Source: Glutamicibacter halophytocola (lineage in GTDB: Bacteria > Actinomycetota > Actinomycetes > Actinomycetales > Micrococcaceae). From it: a stretch of DNA of 64,000 nucleotides. The translations under genes were made by a program, and so were the position numbers. The notes beneath the pieces are model-generated. The model did not search any database and was not told the DNA's origin. It was given only the letters and a program-made list of their open reading frames with translations. Where the stretch lies: contig NZ_CP012750.1 of the NCBI RefSeq assembly GCF_001302565.1, forward strand, positions 3,844,001 to 3,908,000, given 5' to 3'. Of the stretch, positions 8,913 to 16,886 are shown piece by piece (the stretch's first letter is position 1; each line of letters opens with the position of its first letter).

Positions 8913-8921
8913 GAGGAAACC

Positions 8922-9314
8922 ATGCATGTCGAGATTCCGGCAACCTGCGGCAACGCTCCACGCCATCGGATCATTACCGACGTCCTGGCTGCGGCTTATG
9001 GCAAAGACCTGCCCCTGCTTGAACAGTGGTTTTCAGAGGATATCCAGTGGAACATCGCGGGCAAAGGGTCCTTGGACGGCTTCGATGCGGTGCGGCAGTG
9101 GATACTCGAAGCACCGGCCACCGGGTCTGTGCAGTTTTTCAGCGTGCTGACCCACGGTTCGGAAGGAAGCGCCGACGGCCGGTCCTGCGACAGTAAACAT
9201 TCAGTGGTCCACTTCAGCCATGTGCTGAAATTCGCGTCTGCCGGCAAAGCCGCAAAAATCAAGGAAATCCGCAGCTACTTCGTGCAGCAGCCGGCCATCG
9301 GGTTAGAGATCTAG
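8922..9314 (+). CDS. NTF2-like (SnoaL-type) protein
   Basis: A 130-residue cone-fold protein with the NTF2/SnoaL layout. An N-terminal helix (RHRIITDVLAAAYGKDLPLLEQWFSEDIQWNIAGKG) is followed by FDAVRQWI and a curved sheet with HSVVHFSHVLKF. Such small proteins are isomerases, dehydratases or ligand binders. An AGGAGG site fixes the start. The gene follows the SDR gene by 9 bp, so it may act on the same substrate. Its stop shares a CTAG tetranucleotide with the stop of the convergent SRPBCC gene. Confidence 0.8.
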   Translation: MHVEIPATCGNAPRHRIITDVLAAAYGKDLPLLEQWFSEDIQWNIAGKGSLDGFDAVRQWILEAPATGSVQFFSVLTHGSEGSADGRSCDSKHSVVHFSHVLKFASAGKAAKIKEIRSYFVQQPAIGLEI

Positions 9315-9760
9315 AAGTACTCGGCCAGCAGCGCTTCAAGCTTGCCCAAGGCGGAATGCCAAGCCTTGGTGCTGGAATCAACTACTTCATAGGGCAGCGG
9401 TCCCTGGGTCAGGGTCAGCATGGTCTGTCCCGCAAACTCCTTGAATTCGATACGAGTCTCAATGACCAGGTCAAGAGTCATCTCATGCGGGCCATCGGCG
9501 CTGACCAGGCACTCGTATTCATCGAAGGAAGTCAGCACGGCCTTGAGTGGAACCTTGGCCTCCGGGTTTTCGATCTGAACCATTTCCAGTTCATGACGGC
9601 CGCCGACCTTTGCTTCAAAAACAACCGATTCCTCATTGACGGCCCACCCCTGTGGCCCCCACCATTGGGCAATGATTTCGGGTTCTACGAAGGCTGCCCA
9701 CACGGCGGTTTTCGGGGCGGAAAACTGTCGTGCAATCACCAGTTCAGTCATCGATTCCAT
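9311..9760 (-). CDS. SRPBCC-family protein (AHSA1-like)
   Basis: A 149-residue START-like protein. It has the usual beginning (TELVIARQFSAPKTAVWAAFVEPEIIAQWWGP), a central sheet and a C-terminal helix (WHSALGKLEALLAEYF). Members of the activator of Hsp90 ATPase-like group bind hydrophobic ligands or act in stress responses; the actual role is unknown. Met4 (9751) is an equally likely start and better matches the family N-terminus. The stop overlaps the convergent NTF2-like gene by four bases. Confidence 0.85.
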   Translation of the reverse strand: MESMTELVIARQFSAPKTAVWAAFVEPEIIAQWWGPQGWAVNEESVVFEAKVGGRHELEMVQIENPEAKVPLKAVLTSFDEYECLVSADGPHEMTLDLVIETRIEFKEFAGQTMLTLTQGPLPYEVVDSSTKAWHSALGKLEALLAEYF

Positions 9761-9859
9761 GAGTTAAATGGTATCGCGGCATTCTTGCCGCACCCTGCGA
9801 AGCTGTGCCCGGATCAACCCTGGGCGACGTGGCCTTGCTCATGGGGATGGCGCGCCTGG

Positions 9860-10117
9860 CTACTGCTGGCGGCGACGCGGTTCCAGCCGGCTGGCCGTGT
9901 ACAGCGTCTGCTCATCAGGCTGGGTCCCCGCGGCCTCATGGGCCGCCTTGACCTTCATGGCCCGGTCCCACTTGATCCGCTCGCGAGGGCTGGCTTCCAC
10001 GCGGCGTTCCGCAGGACCGAAAATGCTCAGTCCCAAATACTTCAGGCGCCAGAGAATGCGATAGCCAATGCTCAACCCGGTGGTATCGGTGATGATTGGC
10101 AGCGGAGATTCATCCAT
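9860..10117 (-). CDS. Small hypothetical protein downstream of a MarR regulator (85 aa)
   Basis: A small basic, charged protein starting MDESPLPIITDTTGLSIGYR with a central amphipathic stretch (ILWRLKYLGLSIFGPAERR) and a charged tail. A GAGGA ribosome binding site supports this Met over an upstream in-frame one at 10168. Directly upstream lies a perfect 20-bp palindrome, a likely binding site for the MarR protein encoded just before it. No recognised domain. Confidence 0.6.
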   Translation of the reverse strand: MDESPLPIITDTTGLSIGYRILWRLKYLGLSIFGPAERRVEASPRERIKWDRAMKVKAAHEAAGTQPDEQTLYTASRLEPRRRQQ

Positions 10118-10174
10118 GCGAGTGGTCCTCTGCAGTATGCGTGGGTGTTGGTGCTTTTGTCCCAGCATACCTTA

Positions 10175-10194
10175 TTAGTTGGTGCACCAACTAA
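10175..10194. promoter_or_regulatory. Perfect 20-bp palindrome, probable MarR/OhrR operator
   Basis: TTAGTTGGTGCACCAACTAA is fully self-complementary. It lies 8 bp beyond the stop of the MarR-family gene and in front of the downstream 85-aa gene, close to a -10-like TATGCT on the minus strand. MarR dimers bind such 16-20 bp palindromes and repress by covering the promoter. The assignment to this regulator is an inference from position. Confidence 0.55.
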
Positions 10195-10202
10195 ATGGCT
10201 GG

Positions 10203-10664
10203 CTACTCCTTCGGCGCATTGACGCCAGCGGCGATCAGGCGGTCCAGGATGCCCCTGAGCTCAACAACGTCCTTCTCTGAGAGCTCGAGTCGAGACATCA
10301 TCTGCAGCGGAACTTTCAGCGCCTCCTTGCGAAGTTCAGCACCCTTACCAGTGGGCTGGAGGATGACTGCGCGCTCGTCCTGCGGATTTTTGGATTTGTC
10401 CACCAGGCCGGCGGCCTCCAACCGCTTGACCAGCGGAGACAGTGTTCCAGGATCCAGGTGCAACTGCTCGCTCAGTTCACGGGCGCTCATCGGGCCAGAA
10501 TCCCACAGCGCCAGCATCACCAGGTACTGCGGGTGGGTCAGGCCCAGTGGATCCAGCACGGGCTTATAGGCAGAGATCACCGTTCGAGAGGCAACCGCCA
10601 AACCAAAGCACACCTGCTTTTCCAGCTTGAGAAGATCATCCTCCGGAAGAATAGCGCTGTCCAC
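10203..10664 (-). CDS. MarR-family regulator of the OhrR (organic peroxide-sensing) type
   Basis: A winged-helix repressor of 153 residues from a GTG start preceded by AAGGAG. The N-terminal helix contains KQVCFGLAVASRTVISAYKP with Cys19, which matches the peroxide-sensing Cys of OhrR, and Tyr residues nearby (AYKP, QYLVML) match the hydrogen-bonding tyrosines. The DNA-recognition helix region is ELSEQLHLDPGTLSPLVKRL, and the wing is KNPQDERAVI. OhrR proteins usually neighbour the peroxidase gene ohr; none is visible here. The gene is divergent from pirin. The frame is open further upstream, but that would overlap the pirin gene. Confidence 0.85.
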   Translation of the reverse strand: MDSAILPEDDLLKLEKQVCFGLAVASRTVISAYKPVLDPLGLTHPQYLVMLALWDSGPMSARELSEQLHLDPGTLSPLVKRLEAAGLVDKSKNPQDERAVILQPTGKGAELRKEALKVPLQMMSRLELSEKDVVELRGILDRLIAAGVNAPKE

Positions 10665-10773
10665 GTTGCTGCAAACTCCTTGAAATCGGGGCAATACCGG
10701 TGCCTTGATCGTACCCCGGCCTAACCGCCAGTCGATTGTAGCCAAAGCCCGGTGCAGTGAATAACCTTGGCTT

Positions 10774-11775
10774 ATGAGCAATCTCGAGCACAGCCCGGCA
10801 GAAGTCAACTGCAGTGAAGTCACATCCCATGCCGAGGTTGAAGTCTTGACGCCTCGAGAGGTCCCGCTGGGCGGTCCCCGGGCCATGACAGTATTCCGCA
10901 CCCTGCCGCAAAAGCAGCGCAGCCTCATCGGTGCCTGGTGCTTCCTGGACCACTACGGCCCCGACGACGTCAAAGCCACCGGCGGCATGAACGTTCCACG
11001 CCACCCCCACACCGGGCTGCAAACAGTCTCCTGGCTATTCACCGGAGAAATCAACCACATGGATTCGGCAGGCTTCAAAGCCACCGTCCGCCCGGGCGAG
11101 GTCAACCTCATGACCGCCGGGCACGGCATTAGCCACTCCGAAATCCTCACCGATGGCACCACCATTCTGCACGGCGCCCAGCTGTGGACTGCATTGCCCG
11201 AGCACGCCCGGGACATGGAACACACCTTTGAAAATTATCAGCCAGAACCGCTCTCTGGGCCAGGATGGTCCATGTCCGTTTTCATGGGCAGCTACGAAAT
11301 CTCCGGGCAGCGCTCCGCCTCCCCGATCGCGACCCACTCGGAGCTGGGCGGCGCTGAATTGCGCCTGGAGCCGAACACCCAGATTGAGATCCTGGTCCCG
11401 GAGCATCATGAGCACGGAATCCTCCTGGATTCAGGCGCCCTGCAGCTCAACGGGCACCAGCTGGCCCCACGCGATCTCGGGTTCGTGCGCACTGGTTCCA
11501 ACACCCTGCGCCTGGCTTCCGGCGACGAACCGGTGCTGGCCCTGCTCATCGGCGGAGAACCATTGAAGGAAGACATCTTGATGTGGTGGAACTTTGTGGG
11601 CCGCACCCACGAGGAAGTCCTCGCCTTCCGCGCGCAGTGGCAAGCCGAGATCGGAGCAGAACCAGGAGATGTGTCCGAGGATCGCTTCGGACCGTTCCCG
11701 CCTGGCACCCCGGCGGCCCTGCCCGCCCCAGCCCTTCCCACCGTTCGCCTGCGTCCGCGCGTGAACCCTTCCTGA
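10774..11775 (+). CDS. Pirin-family protein (cupin, quercetinase-like)
   Basis: A 333-residue bicupin of the pirin family. The N-terminal cupin shows PRHPHTGLQTVSWLF and AGHGISHSE, providing the His/His/His/Glu iron ligands. The C-terminal region contains GGEPLKEDILMWWNFVGRTHEE, the conserved pirin C-domain block. Bacterial pirins include quercetin 2,3-dioxygenases and redox-linked regulators. The gene is divergent from the OhrR-type regulator, so oxidative control is plausible. A Pro-rich tail ends the protein. The GNAT gene follows 17 bp later. Confidence 0.92.
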   Translation: MSNLEHSPAEVNCSEVTSHAEVEVLTPREVPLGGPRAMTVFRTLPQKQRSLIGAWCFLDHYGPDDVKATGGMNVPRHPHTGLQTVSWLFTGEINHMDSAGFKATVRPGEVNLMTAGHGISHSEILTDGTTILHGAQLWTALPEHARDMEHTFENYQPEPLSGPGWSMSVFMGSYEISGQRSASPIATHSELGGAELRLEPNTQIEILVPEHHEHGILLDSGALQLNGHQLAPRDLGFVRTGSNTLRLASGDEPVLALLIGGEPLKEDILMWWNFVGRTHEEVLAFRAQWQAEIGAEPGDVSEDRFGPFPPGTPAALPAPALPTVRLRPRVNPS

Positions 11776-11792
11776 CCCAAAGGACACCAAAC

Positions 11793-12125
11793 ATGAGTGA
11801 AATCCAGCCAGTCTTCCTTCCCGAGCGCCAGCGCTTCGCCCTTGACGATAACGGCAAGATCATCGGCGCGGCACACTACCGGGACTTTGATGGAGCCGAT
11901 GGAACCGAGCGGATCTTCTTCCACACCACCGTGGATGAGGACTACGCCGGACAGGGACTAGCCAGCGTCCTGGTGAAATTCGCACTGCAGAATACCATCG
12001 CCAGCGGAGCGAAAATCGTGGCGGTCTGCCCCTATGTCAAGGGCTACGTGGCCAAGCACAGCGAGTACGACCAGCATCTTGTGAAGCCAACCAGGGCGCA
12101 CCTGGAGATCTTGCCGCGCGGCTAG
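11793..12125 (+). CDS. GNAT-type N-acetyltransferase (short YjdJ-like)
   Basis: A 110-residue minimal GNAT protein. The acetyl-CoA binding loop reads DEDYAGQGLASVLVKFAL (R/QxxGxG/A type), followed by AKIVAVCPYVKGYVAKHSEY, where CPYV and the final HSEY block match the YjdJ/GTNAT_2 family. An AAAGGA site precedes the ATG. It is co-directional with pirin. The stop shares a CTAG tetranucleotide with the convergent MFS transporter gene. The acceptor substrate is unknown. Confidence 0.88.
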   Translation: MSEIQPVFLPERQRFALDDNGKIIGAAHYRDFDGADGTERIFFHTTVDEDYAGQGLASVLVKFALQNTIASGAKIVAVCPYVKGYVAKHSEYDQHLVKPTRAHLEILPRG

Positions 12126-13507
12126 CGCGCTGCCAGGGCCGGGGCACCCTTGGTCCGCGGCGACATGGCGATCAGAACCAGGACCAAGACCAGGCTGAAG
12201 CTGAAGACCGCAACGAAGCCCGTGCCGGCAGCGGCCAGCGCAAAGATCACGCCGCCGATGGCTGTGGCCCCGGCATTGCCCAGCGAGTCCGCCACGGACA
12301 TGGCCGAGGAGTTGAAGCCCTGTTCTTCCTTGGAGGACAGGGCCAGCATGTTGACGTTTTGGCGGGGGAAAATCATCCCCATGCCAAAGCCCCCGACCGC
12401 CCAGCCGCACACCAGCACGAGCACCGGCGGGTGGAAGAGCGCGGTGGCCAATGCGGTGGCTATGGCCACGCTCCCGGCCACTGCGCCCACGGTGATGCAG
12501 GTTGAGGAAGCGACCTTCTCCCCCAGCCTTCCCTGGAGCCATGAACCCATCGACCAGCACAGGGCCGAGGCTGTCAGGATCAATCCGGCCCGGTCCGGGG
12601 CGAGCTGGTAGTCCTCGCGAAGCAGATAGGGCAGATAAACCTCGACCCCGAAGAAGGCGCCGGTAATGAAGATCCTGGTGGTGATGGTGGCAGGCAGTCC
12701 GCGGCGCGCCAGGAACGTCCCACGCGGCAGCAGCGGGCGAATCGCCACCAATGCGACCACCAGCGCCAGCGCTAATCCGGCCAGCGACCAGCGGCTGTTC
12801 GAATTGCCCAGCAGATTCATGGAGATCACGGCAAGCCCGGTCAGCCCGGCAAGCGCCAGGCGCTTCACCGATACCGGACCAAGTTCCTGGTTGCGTTCGG
12901 AATCCATGGATTTGAGCACCGGTACCATCGCGCAGAAGGCGACGATCACCAAGACGGCCACGCCGGAAAAGACCCAGCGCCAGCCGAGATGCACCGCCAT
13001 CAGGCCGGCCAGCCATGGGCCAACCATCGCTGGCAGCACCCACGCGGTGGCAAAGAGTGCAAAGATTTTTGAATGCAGCTGGCCTGGATAGGCACGGGCA
13101 ATCAGCACGTAGATAGCCACGGTGATGGCACCGCCTCCGACGCCCTGCAGGATGCGCCCGCCAATAAGCATCGGCATATTCGCTGCGGAACCGCAGATCA
13201 GCAAGCCCACGCAGAAAATCGCGACGCTAATGAACAAGGGATGCTTCGGTCCCCAGCGGTCGGAGACTTCACCGGCGGCAACCATGCCGAGCATGCCACT
13301 GGCAATCGGGGCGGCAAAGGCCAGCGCAAAATAGCGTTCGCCGTTGAGCAGTTCGCTAACCATCGGCATCACGGTGGTGACCGCCATGGATTCAAAGGCA
13401 ACGAGGAACACCAGAACAAACATGCCCATGGTGGTGGCCAAGAATTGCGGTGCGTAAATGGTTTCTGTAGCTGGCGCAGGATTGTGGCTACTACGTCTTA
13501 GGGGCAT
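12122..13507 (-). CDS. MFS transporter (drug/solute exporter)
   Basis: A 461-residue major facilitator with about 14 hydrophobic segments. The motif-A loop between TM2 and TM3 reads GEVSDRWGPKHPLF, and GGRILQGVGGGAITVAIYVL is the TM4 motif of drug-proton exporters. The start MPLRRSSHNPAPATET is followed by TM1. Codons 1-46 are duplicated exactly 3.38 kb to the right by a direct repeat, where they form a dead fragment; this copy is complete. The substrate is unknown. Confidence 0.92.
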   Translation of the reverse strand: MPLRRSSHNPAPATETIYAPQFLATTMGMFVLVFLVAFESMAVTTVMPMVSELLNGERYFALAFAAPIASGMLGMVAAGEVSDRWGPKHPLFISVAIFCVGLLICGSAANMPMLIGGRILQGVGGGAITVAIYVLIARAYPGQLHSKIFALFATAWVLPAMVGPWLAGLMAVHLGWRWVFSGVAVLVIVAFCAMVPVLKSMDSERNQELGPVSVKRLALAGLTGLAVISMNLLGNSNSRWSLAGLALALVVALVAIRPLLPRGTFLARRGLPATITTRIFITGAFFGVEVYLPYLLREDYQLAPDRAGLILTASALCWSMGSWLQGRLGEKVASSTCITVGAVAGSVAIATALATALFHPPVLVLVCGWAVGGFGMGMIFPRQNVNMLALSSKEEQGFNSSAMSVADSLGNAGATAIGGVIFALAAAGTGFVAVFSFSLVLVLVLIAMSPRTKGAPALAAR

Positions 13508-13685
13508 GCCCTAATCATGCCAGTTTTCTGCTATCCGCCCAGAACATGCAGGGCGAATGCCGACAGGAAGCCACCGGTGACCAGCAGCCCGGTGTAGTCA
13601 TGTTCAACAGAATAGGCTTCTGGAATCATCGAGTCGGCAATCATGGTCAGGATTCCGCCTGCGGCAACTGCCGTGGCAAAGGCCA
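13369..13685. repeat. Left copy of a 317-bp exact direct repeat
   Basis: Bases 13369-13685 recur at 16748-17064 with no difference found on reading through both copies. The repeat covers the first 46 codons of the MFS gene, the short spacer, and the last 50 or so codons of the ZIP gene (both on the minus strand). Outside it the copies diverge at once. It brackets about 3.06 kb of unrelated, less G+C-rich DNA, as expected for integration of a circle carrying this segment. Confidence 0.95.
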
Positions 13686-13725
13686 AGGCACAATACTTCT
13701 TACCATTGAGCAATTCGCCGATCAT
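13531..13725 (-). pseudogene. Chimeric fragment: MFS N-terminal piece joined in frame to ZIP C-terminus
   Basis: The reading frame encodes MIGELLNGKKYCALAFA followed by the ZIP C-terminus (TAVAAGGILTMIADSM to HVLGG). The first part matches, with changes, the intact MFS (MVSELLNGERYFALAFA). The second part is identical to the intact ZIP protein. The join falls in the shared string ALAFA, encoded by the same GGCAAAGGCCA in both genes, so it looks like a microhomology junction. There is no ribosome binding site and the protein would be non-functional. Confidence 0.85.
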
Positions 13726-13808
13726 CGGATTGGCACTAGTAGTTGGTGTCCGATTACTACCCTCAAACTCTTCTAAACATAGAGACGTGGGGCGAGGGCG
13801 GCCTTGGG

Positions 13809-14363
13809 CTAGCTTACGAAAGAAGTCGGTTCGTTAACACATCGCATGGACTCCTCCCCGCCCTCGATGACAACCTCCCCGTCAATTAGACTCTCGGTAC
13901 CCGAGATGTCCGACACGAGACCGGCCAACCGCCAAGTTACTAGATCCTCCATCAACCTCTTGGGTGTAGTTGCCTCAACGTTCTCCCGTCCCATTCCCTA
14001 GATTGCCAACGGCTTCGAAGTCGTTACCGAAGGAATCGACATCCCTCGTCCTTCATACCACTGGCGAGGAGCGGAGAAATACTTCATAAGCTTCAAATGG
14101 CCCGGCGCCATCTGTTCAATAAAAGTAATGAACTGGAGACGCAGGCATTCGTCGAGACGTAGTCGCGGGTTTACCGAGTTCAGCACCGCATTTCTCAACG
14201 CATCTAGTTTTTCTTCGTGCATGGTTTTGCCAGCAGTAATTGTCGTTGCTGCCAATGTTTCAACTAATTGAGGGTCTTGGGCTAAGATTTCGAGCCTGTC
14301 AGCAGAGCTAATTACGACCGGAAACGTGCCCGAGGCAAACGGCGTAACCAAGCGTTGATTGCG
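13809..14363 (-). pseudogene. Interrupted gene of unknown family (in-frame TAG)
   Basis: Two open stretches in the same frame (14363-14001 and 13997-13812) are separated by one TAG at 13998-14000. The first contains HEEKLDALRNAVLNSVNPR and LQFITFIEQMAPGHLKLMKYF. The second continues with PKRLMEDLVTWRLAGLVS. I associate this helical 'EKL.ALRNAVLN...HL..L' pattern with uncharacterised actinobacterial proteins but cannot name a family. The 5' end lacks an ATG and is cut by a stop at 14364-14366, so the gene is both truncated and interrupted. It lies inside the repeat-bracketed island. Confidence 0.6.
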
Positions 14364-14655
14364 TTAGCCCACCGCCGGTTGACAGCCCTGTTCGCGATGC
14401 TTCGCGATGGAACTTTTTTGAGATGTTCCGGCGCCAGTTAACGCTCAATAAACAACATAGGGGCACCCCCGCACAAGGTTCTATTGATAGTTGCAAAATT
14501 TCAAGCAATCTTTATGTCAGAGATCTACTGTCGCCCTACTTAGAGTAATTCCATTTTTATCTGGCACGGCATGCCACGCCAATCAGGTCCCCGCTCTCGT
14601 CGGTCTCTACTGCATGTCCGCCGCCAGGCATTCCAAGTGTGAACTAGTCACTTAG
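14364..14655. other. Non-coding interval in the island with a short coding remnant
   Basis: A+T-richer DNA without a complete gene. On the minus strand, bases 14646-14557 read through MPGGGHAVETDESGDLIG to a TAA. This looks like the last 28 or so codons of a lost gene of unknown type. No promoter or RNA gene was seen. Confidence 0.4.
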
Positions 14656-15391
14656 CTTAACGCCACAGGCATCAAGCCCAACCATGGATACAGCAGCGTC
14701 ATCGCCGAAACCTGGTCGGCCGAAATCATCATGGGCATACTCGACAACCCGTTCGCCTCCGGACGCTTCCGCTACGGCGGACAAGTTCGCCAGAGCATCC
14801 ACGATGCCCCTCATCCCCGAGGGAATGTGGCAAGGGTACCAATCCCGGCGCCGCGACCGGATCAAACGCTCCCGCGCAGAAAGCACCGAATACCTGCTGA
14901 CCGGATCCATCTATTGCGGGATCTGCGGAAGCAAGGCCTACGGCGGCCGACCCAAGCCCAAAACCGGGCCACGCGGAGCAGTAACCTACTCCTGCAAGCA
15001 AGCGGCCTACTACCACCTGCGCAAAGGCGGGTACGTCAAAAAATCCCGCATCATGGAGCACCTGCTCCCCTGGCTGGAAACCATCGCCCAGGAGATCAGC
15101 GACCTGGCAGACCAACAACCGACCACAGTAAAACCAACAGACCCTACACCCGGCATACGGCGAGCCCTGATCAAGGTAGACCGAAAGCGTGACGTGCTCA
15201 CGGGCAAGATGCTCGATGGTCTGCTGCCGGATAATGTTTACCAGCGGTTGCTGGCCGACCTAGACGCGGACATGGAACGGCTCACGAAACGCCTGGAAGA
15301 TCTATCCGCCGCGGTACGAACTAACGATGACCAGGCTACGGCTGAACTTATCCGGGATTGGTCTAAAATGGCCCTGCACACGCAGCGCTAA
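14656..15391 (+). pseudogene. Truncated, frameshifted large serine recombinase (C-terminal half)
   Basis: The reading starts mid-protein with GIKPNHGYSSVIAETWSAEI and IMGILDNPFASGRFRYGGQV, the recombinase-domain pattern 'v..iL.NP.Y.G...y'. It shifts frame near 14810-14820 and continues with LIPEGMWQGYQSRR, the zinc ribbon YLLTGSIYCGICGSKAYGG...YSC, and a C-terminal coiled coil (LLADLDADMERLTKRLEDLSAAV). The N-terminal catalytic serine domain is absent, and a TAG at 14653-14655 closes the frame upstream. It is therefore a dead remnant of an integrase or transposase of the pSAM/phiC31-like family and marks the island as formerly mobile. Confidence 0.85.
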
Positions 15392-15512
15392 CTGCTATCC
15401 AGGCTGATTGGGACGATCGTCTACACGGCGCAACTGCCAGATCTGGCGGTGAGCATTTATGCGAAATGGGAAGATTGCCACCTAGAAGCGTGCTGACGGC
15501 GATCTATGGCAC

Positions 15513-15544
15513 AAAAAATGCCCCATCCTGGAAGGATGGGGCAT
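15513..15544 (-). terminator. Intrinsic terminator of the DUF6941-DUF4258-DUF2283 unit
   Basis: An 11-bp perfect stem (ATGCCCCATCC / GGATGGGGCAT, loop TGGAA) is followed on the minus strand by TTTTTT. It lies 10 bp after the stop of the last gene of the unit. Confidence 0.9.
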
Positions 15545-15554
15545 TATCAGCTGC

Positions 15555-15890
15555 TTATGCGTGCGCTAGGCCTTTACTTGACCAAACCGACGCCGGCTTA
15601 AAAACACCGTCTCCAGTGCTATCAGTGCGTACGTTCATAAGACGTGCAAGCTTATCCAGTGCGATACTCGCACGTGTCATCACGTCAGCGCTCCAACTAA
15701 ACTTTTCACCCATTTCTGAAATGGGGAATCGGGTAGAAGTACCCAGAACCTCGAAACCTACAGGCATGCCCGCGCGGTCCAAATCTATGAGTAGTCCGCC
15801 ACCATATTCAATGGTCTTTTCAACTGTCTCGTCTGTCACTTGGGCGTAGCCCACACGAAGGGTTGCGTCGTAATATGTGCTATCAGACAT
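15555..15890 (-). CDS. DUF2283-like protein, candidate antitoxin
   Basis: A 111-residue protein starting MSDSTYYDATLRVGYAQVTD behind a strong GAGGAGGAAAGG site. The pattern YYDATLRVGYAQVTDET followed by EYGGGLLIDLDRAGMPVGFEVL matches DUF2283 ('YD...d.lyi...........ViLd.d..G.vvGIEil'). A helical C-terminal extension (SADVMTRASIALDKLARLMNV) is added. It is the last gene of a three-gene unit; DUF2283 proteins are often found next to DUF4258 proteins, as here. An antitoxin role is inferred from that pairing, not shown. Confidence 0.7.
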   Translation of the reverse strand: MSDSTYYDATLRVGYAQVTDETVEKTIEYGGGLLIDLDRAGMPVGFEVLGTSTRFPISEMGEKFSWSADVMTRASIALDKLARLMNVRTDSTGDGVFKPASVWSSKGLAHA

Positions 15891-15960
15891 TTTTACCTTT
15901 CCTCCTCGCATCGTGTTCATAAGAACTCTCTGCGTTTGGTAAGTATACATTTTACTAGTT

Positions 15961-16206
15961 TTAGTGCCAGTAAGCTGTGATTACCGTAATAGTTGCATTG
16001 GGCGCCGCATCTTCAATTGCCGGAAAAGTCACGACCATCAGTTTCCTTTCCCCAATTTCCACCATGTACACCCATCGTCCCGCCGCGTCCTTTGATTCGT
16101 AACTCATCAAACGCCGGTGTTCGGTGAACACTTCATTAACTTGCTGTTCCGATATCCCTCGTTGCTGGATCCTGGATAGAGCATGACTACTGATCTTCAG
16201 CTCCAT
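15961..16206 (-). CDS. DUF4258-like protein, candidate toxin (RelE/BrnT-like fold)
   Basis: An 81-residue protein starting MELKISSHALSRIQQRGISEQQV, the DUF4258 signature 'Hal.Rm.eRgIs.eeV'. It continues with a sheet (RWVYMVEIGERKLMVVTFPAIEDAA) and ends TITVITAYWH, the usual 'itvvT.y' end. DUF4258 proteins are small, basic and thought to share the RelE/BrnT ribonuclease fold. The start is 8 nt after the DUF6941 stop; a TTG at 16242 would overlap that gene. Not demonstrated to be toxic. Confidence 0.7.
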   Translation of the reverse strand: MELKISSHALSRIQQRGISEQQVNEVFTEHRRLMSYESKDAAGRWVYMVEIGERKLMVVTFPAIEDAAPNATITVITAYWH

Positions 16207-16213
16207 CAGATCA

Positions 16214-16636
16214 CTAGCCCCCGACGTTTTCCAGAATGTCAACAGAGAAATACAATTTCCGGACTAGGGCGTTATTGATGAATATTTCAGCTCGATACCG
16301 CCCAGCAGAGTCAATCTTAAGCGGAACTTCAGCCGTGAAGACAAGACCCACTTTCCCTTCATATGGGTTTACCGCCTGTTTCGGATTCATTGTGGTTTCC
16401 AAGACAAGTCCGCTTGACCCATCATCATTCCCGACCCTTATCTTGACTGGGAATGGCGCTCCACCTTCTCTAGCCCGGATACGCCCAGCGACGTGCAACG
16501 TCAGCGGGGCCGGTAATGAAGGCAAGGCGACTCGAGTGAAGCTCGCGCCCACTGCCGTAAGGCTGTCCCCTTCGACTCGCGCGAATTCCGCTAAGAAGGC
16601 GTAGTCAAGCTCGGGAAGATTCTCCAACGTCGTCAT
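16214..16636 (-). CDS. DUF6941-like beta-sandwich protein
   Basis: A 140-residue protein with the characteristic beginning LPELDYAFLAEFARVEGDSL and TAVGASFTRVALPSLPAP. A middle LTLHVAGRIRAREG follows, and it ends as a strand-rich domain (AGRYRAEIFINNALVRKLYFSVDI). I recall this pattern from DUF6941 proteins scattered singly in many bacteria; the function is unknown. It is first in the three-gene unit on the minus strand. The alternative start (16654) adds MDMIGR. Confidence 0.65.
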   Translation of the reverse strand: MTTLENLPELDYAFLAEFARVEGDSLTAVGASFTRVALPSLPAPLTLHVAGRIRAREGGAPFPVKIRVGNDDGSSGLVLETTMNPKQAVNPYEGKVGLVFTAEVPLKIDSAGRYRAEIFINNALVRKLYFSVDILENVGG

Positions 16637-16736
16637 GCGTCCGATCATATCCATGGAACGGCGCGCGCGTAAGAAAAACTTTCTCGATTACGAGAGATTC
16701 AGCTTCAGGCTCAGCAGATCAAATATCGAATCCCAA

Positions 16737-16886
16737 TTACTCCGTTGTCACGGTGGTGACCGCCATGGATTCAAAGGCAACGAGGAACACCAGAACAAAC
16801 ATGCCCATGGTGGTGGCCAAGAATTGCGGTGCGTAAATGGTTTCTGTAGCTGGCGCAGGATTGTGGCTACTACGTCTTAGGGGCAT
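16737..16886 (-). pseudogene. Dead 5' fragment of the MFS gene (repeat copy)
   Basis: The first 46 codons of the MFS transporter are present unchanged, with start and ribosome binding region, inside the right copy of the direct repeat. At the repeat boundary the frame continues only for TTE and then TAA (16737-16739). The product could be a 49-residue peptide with one membrane segment but not a transporter. Confidence 0.9.
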
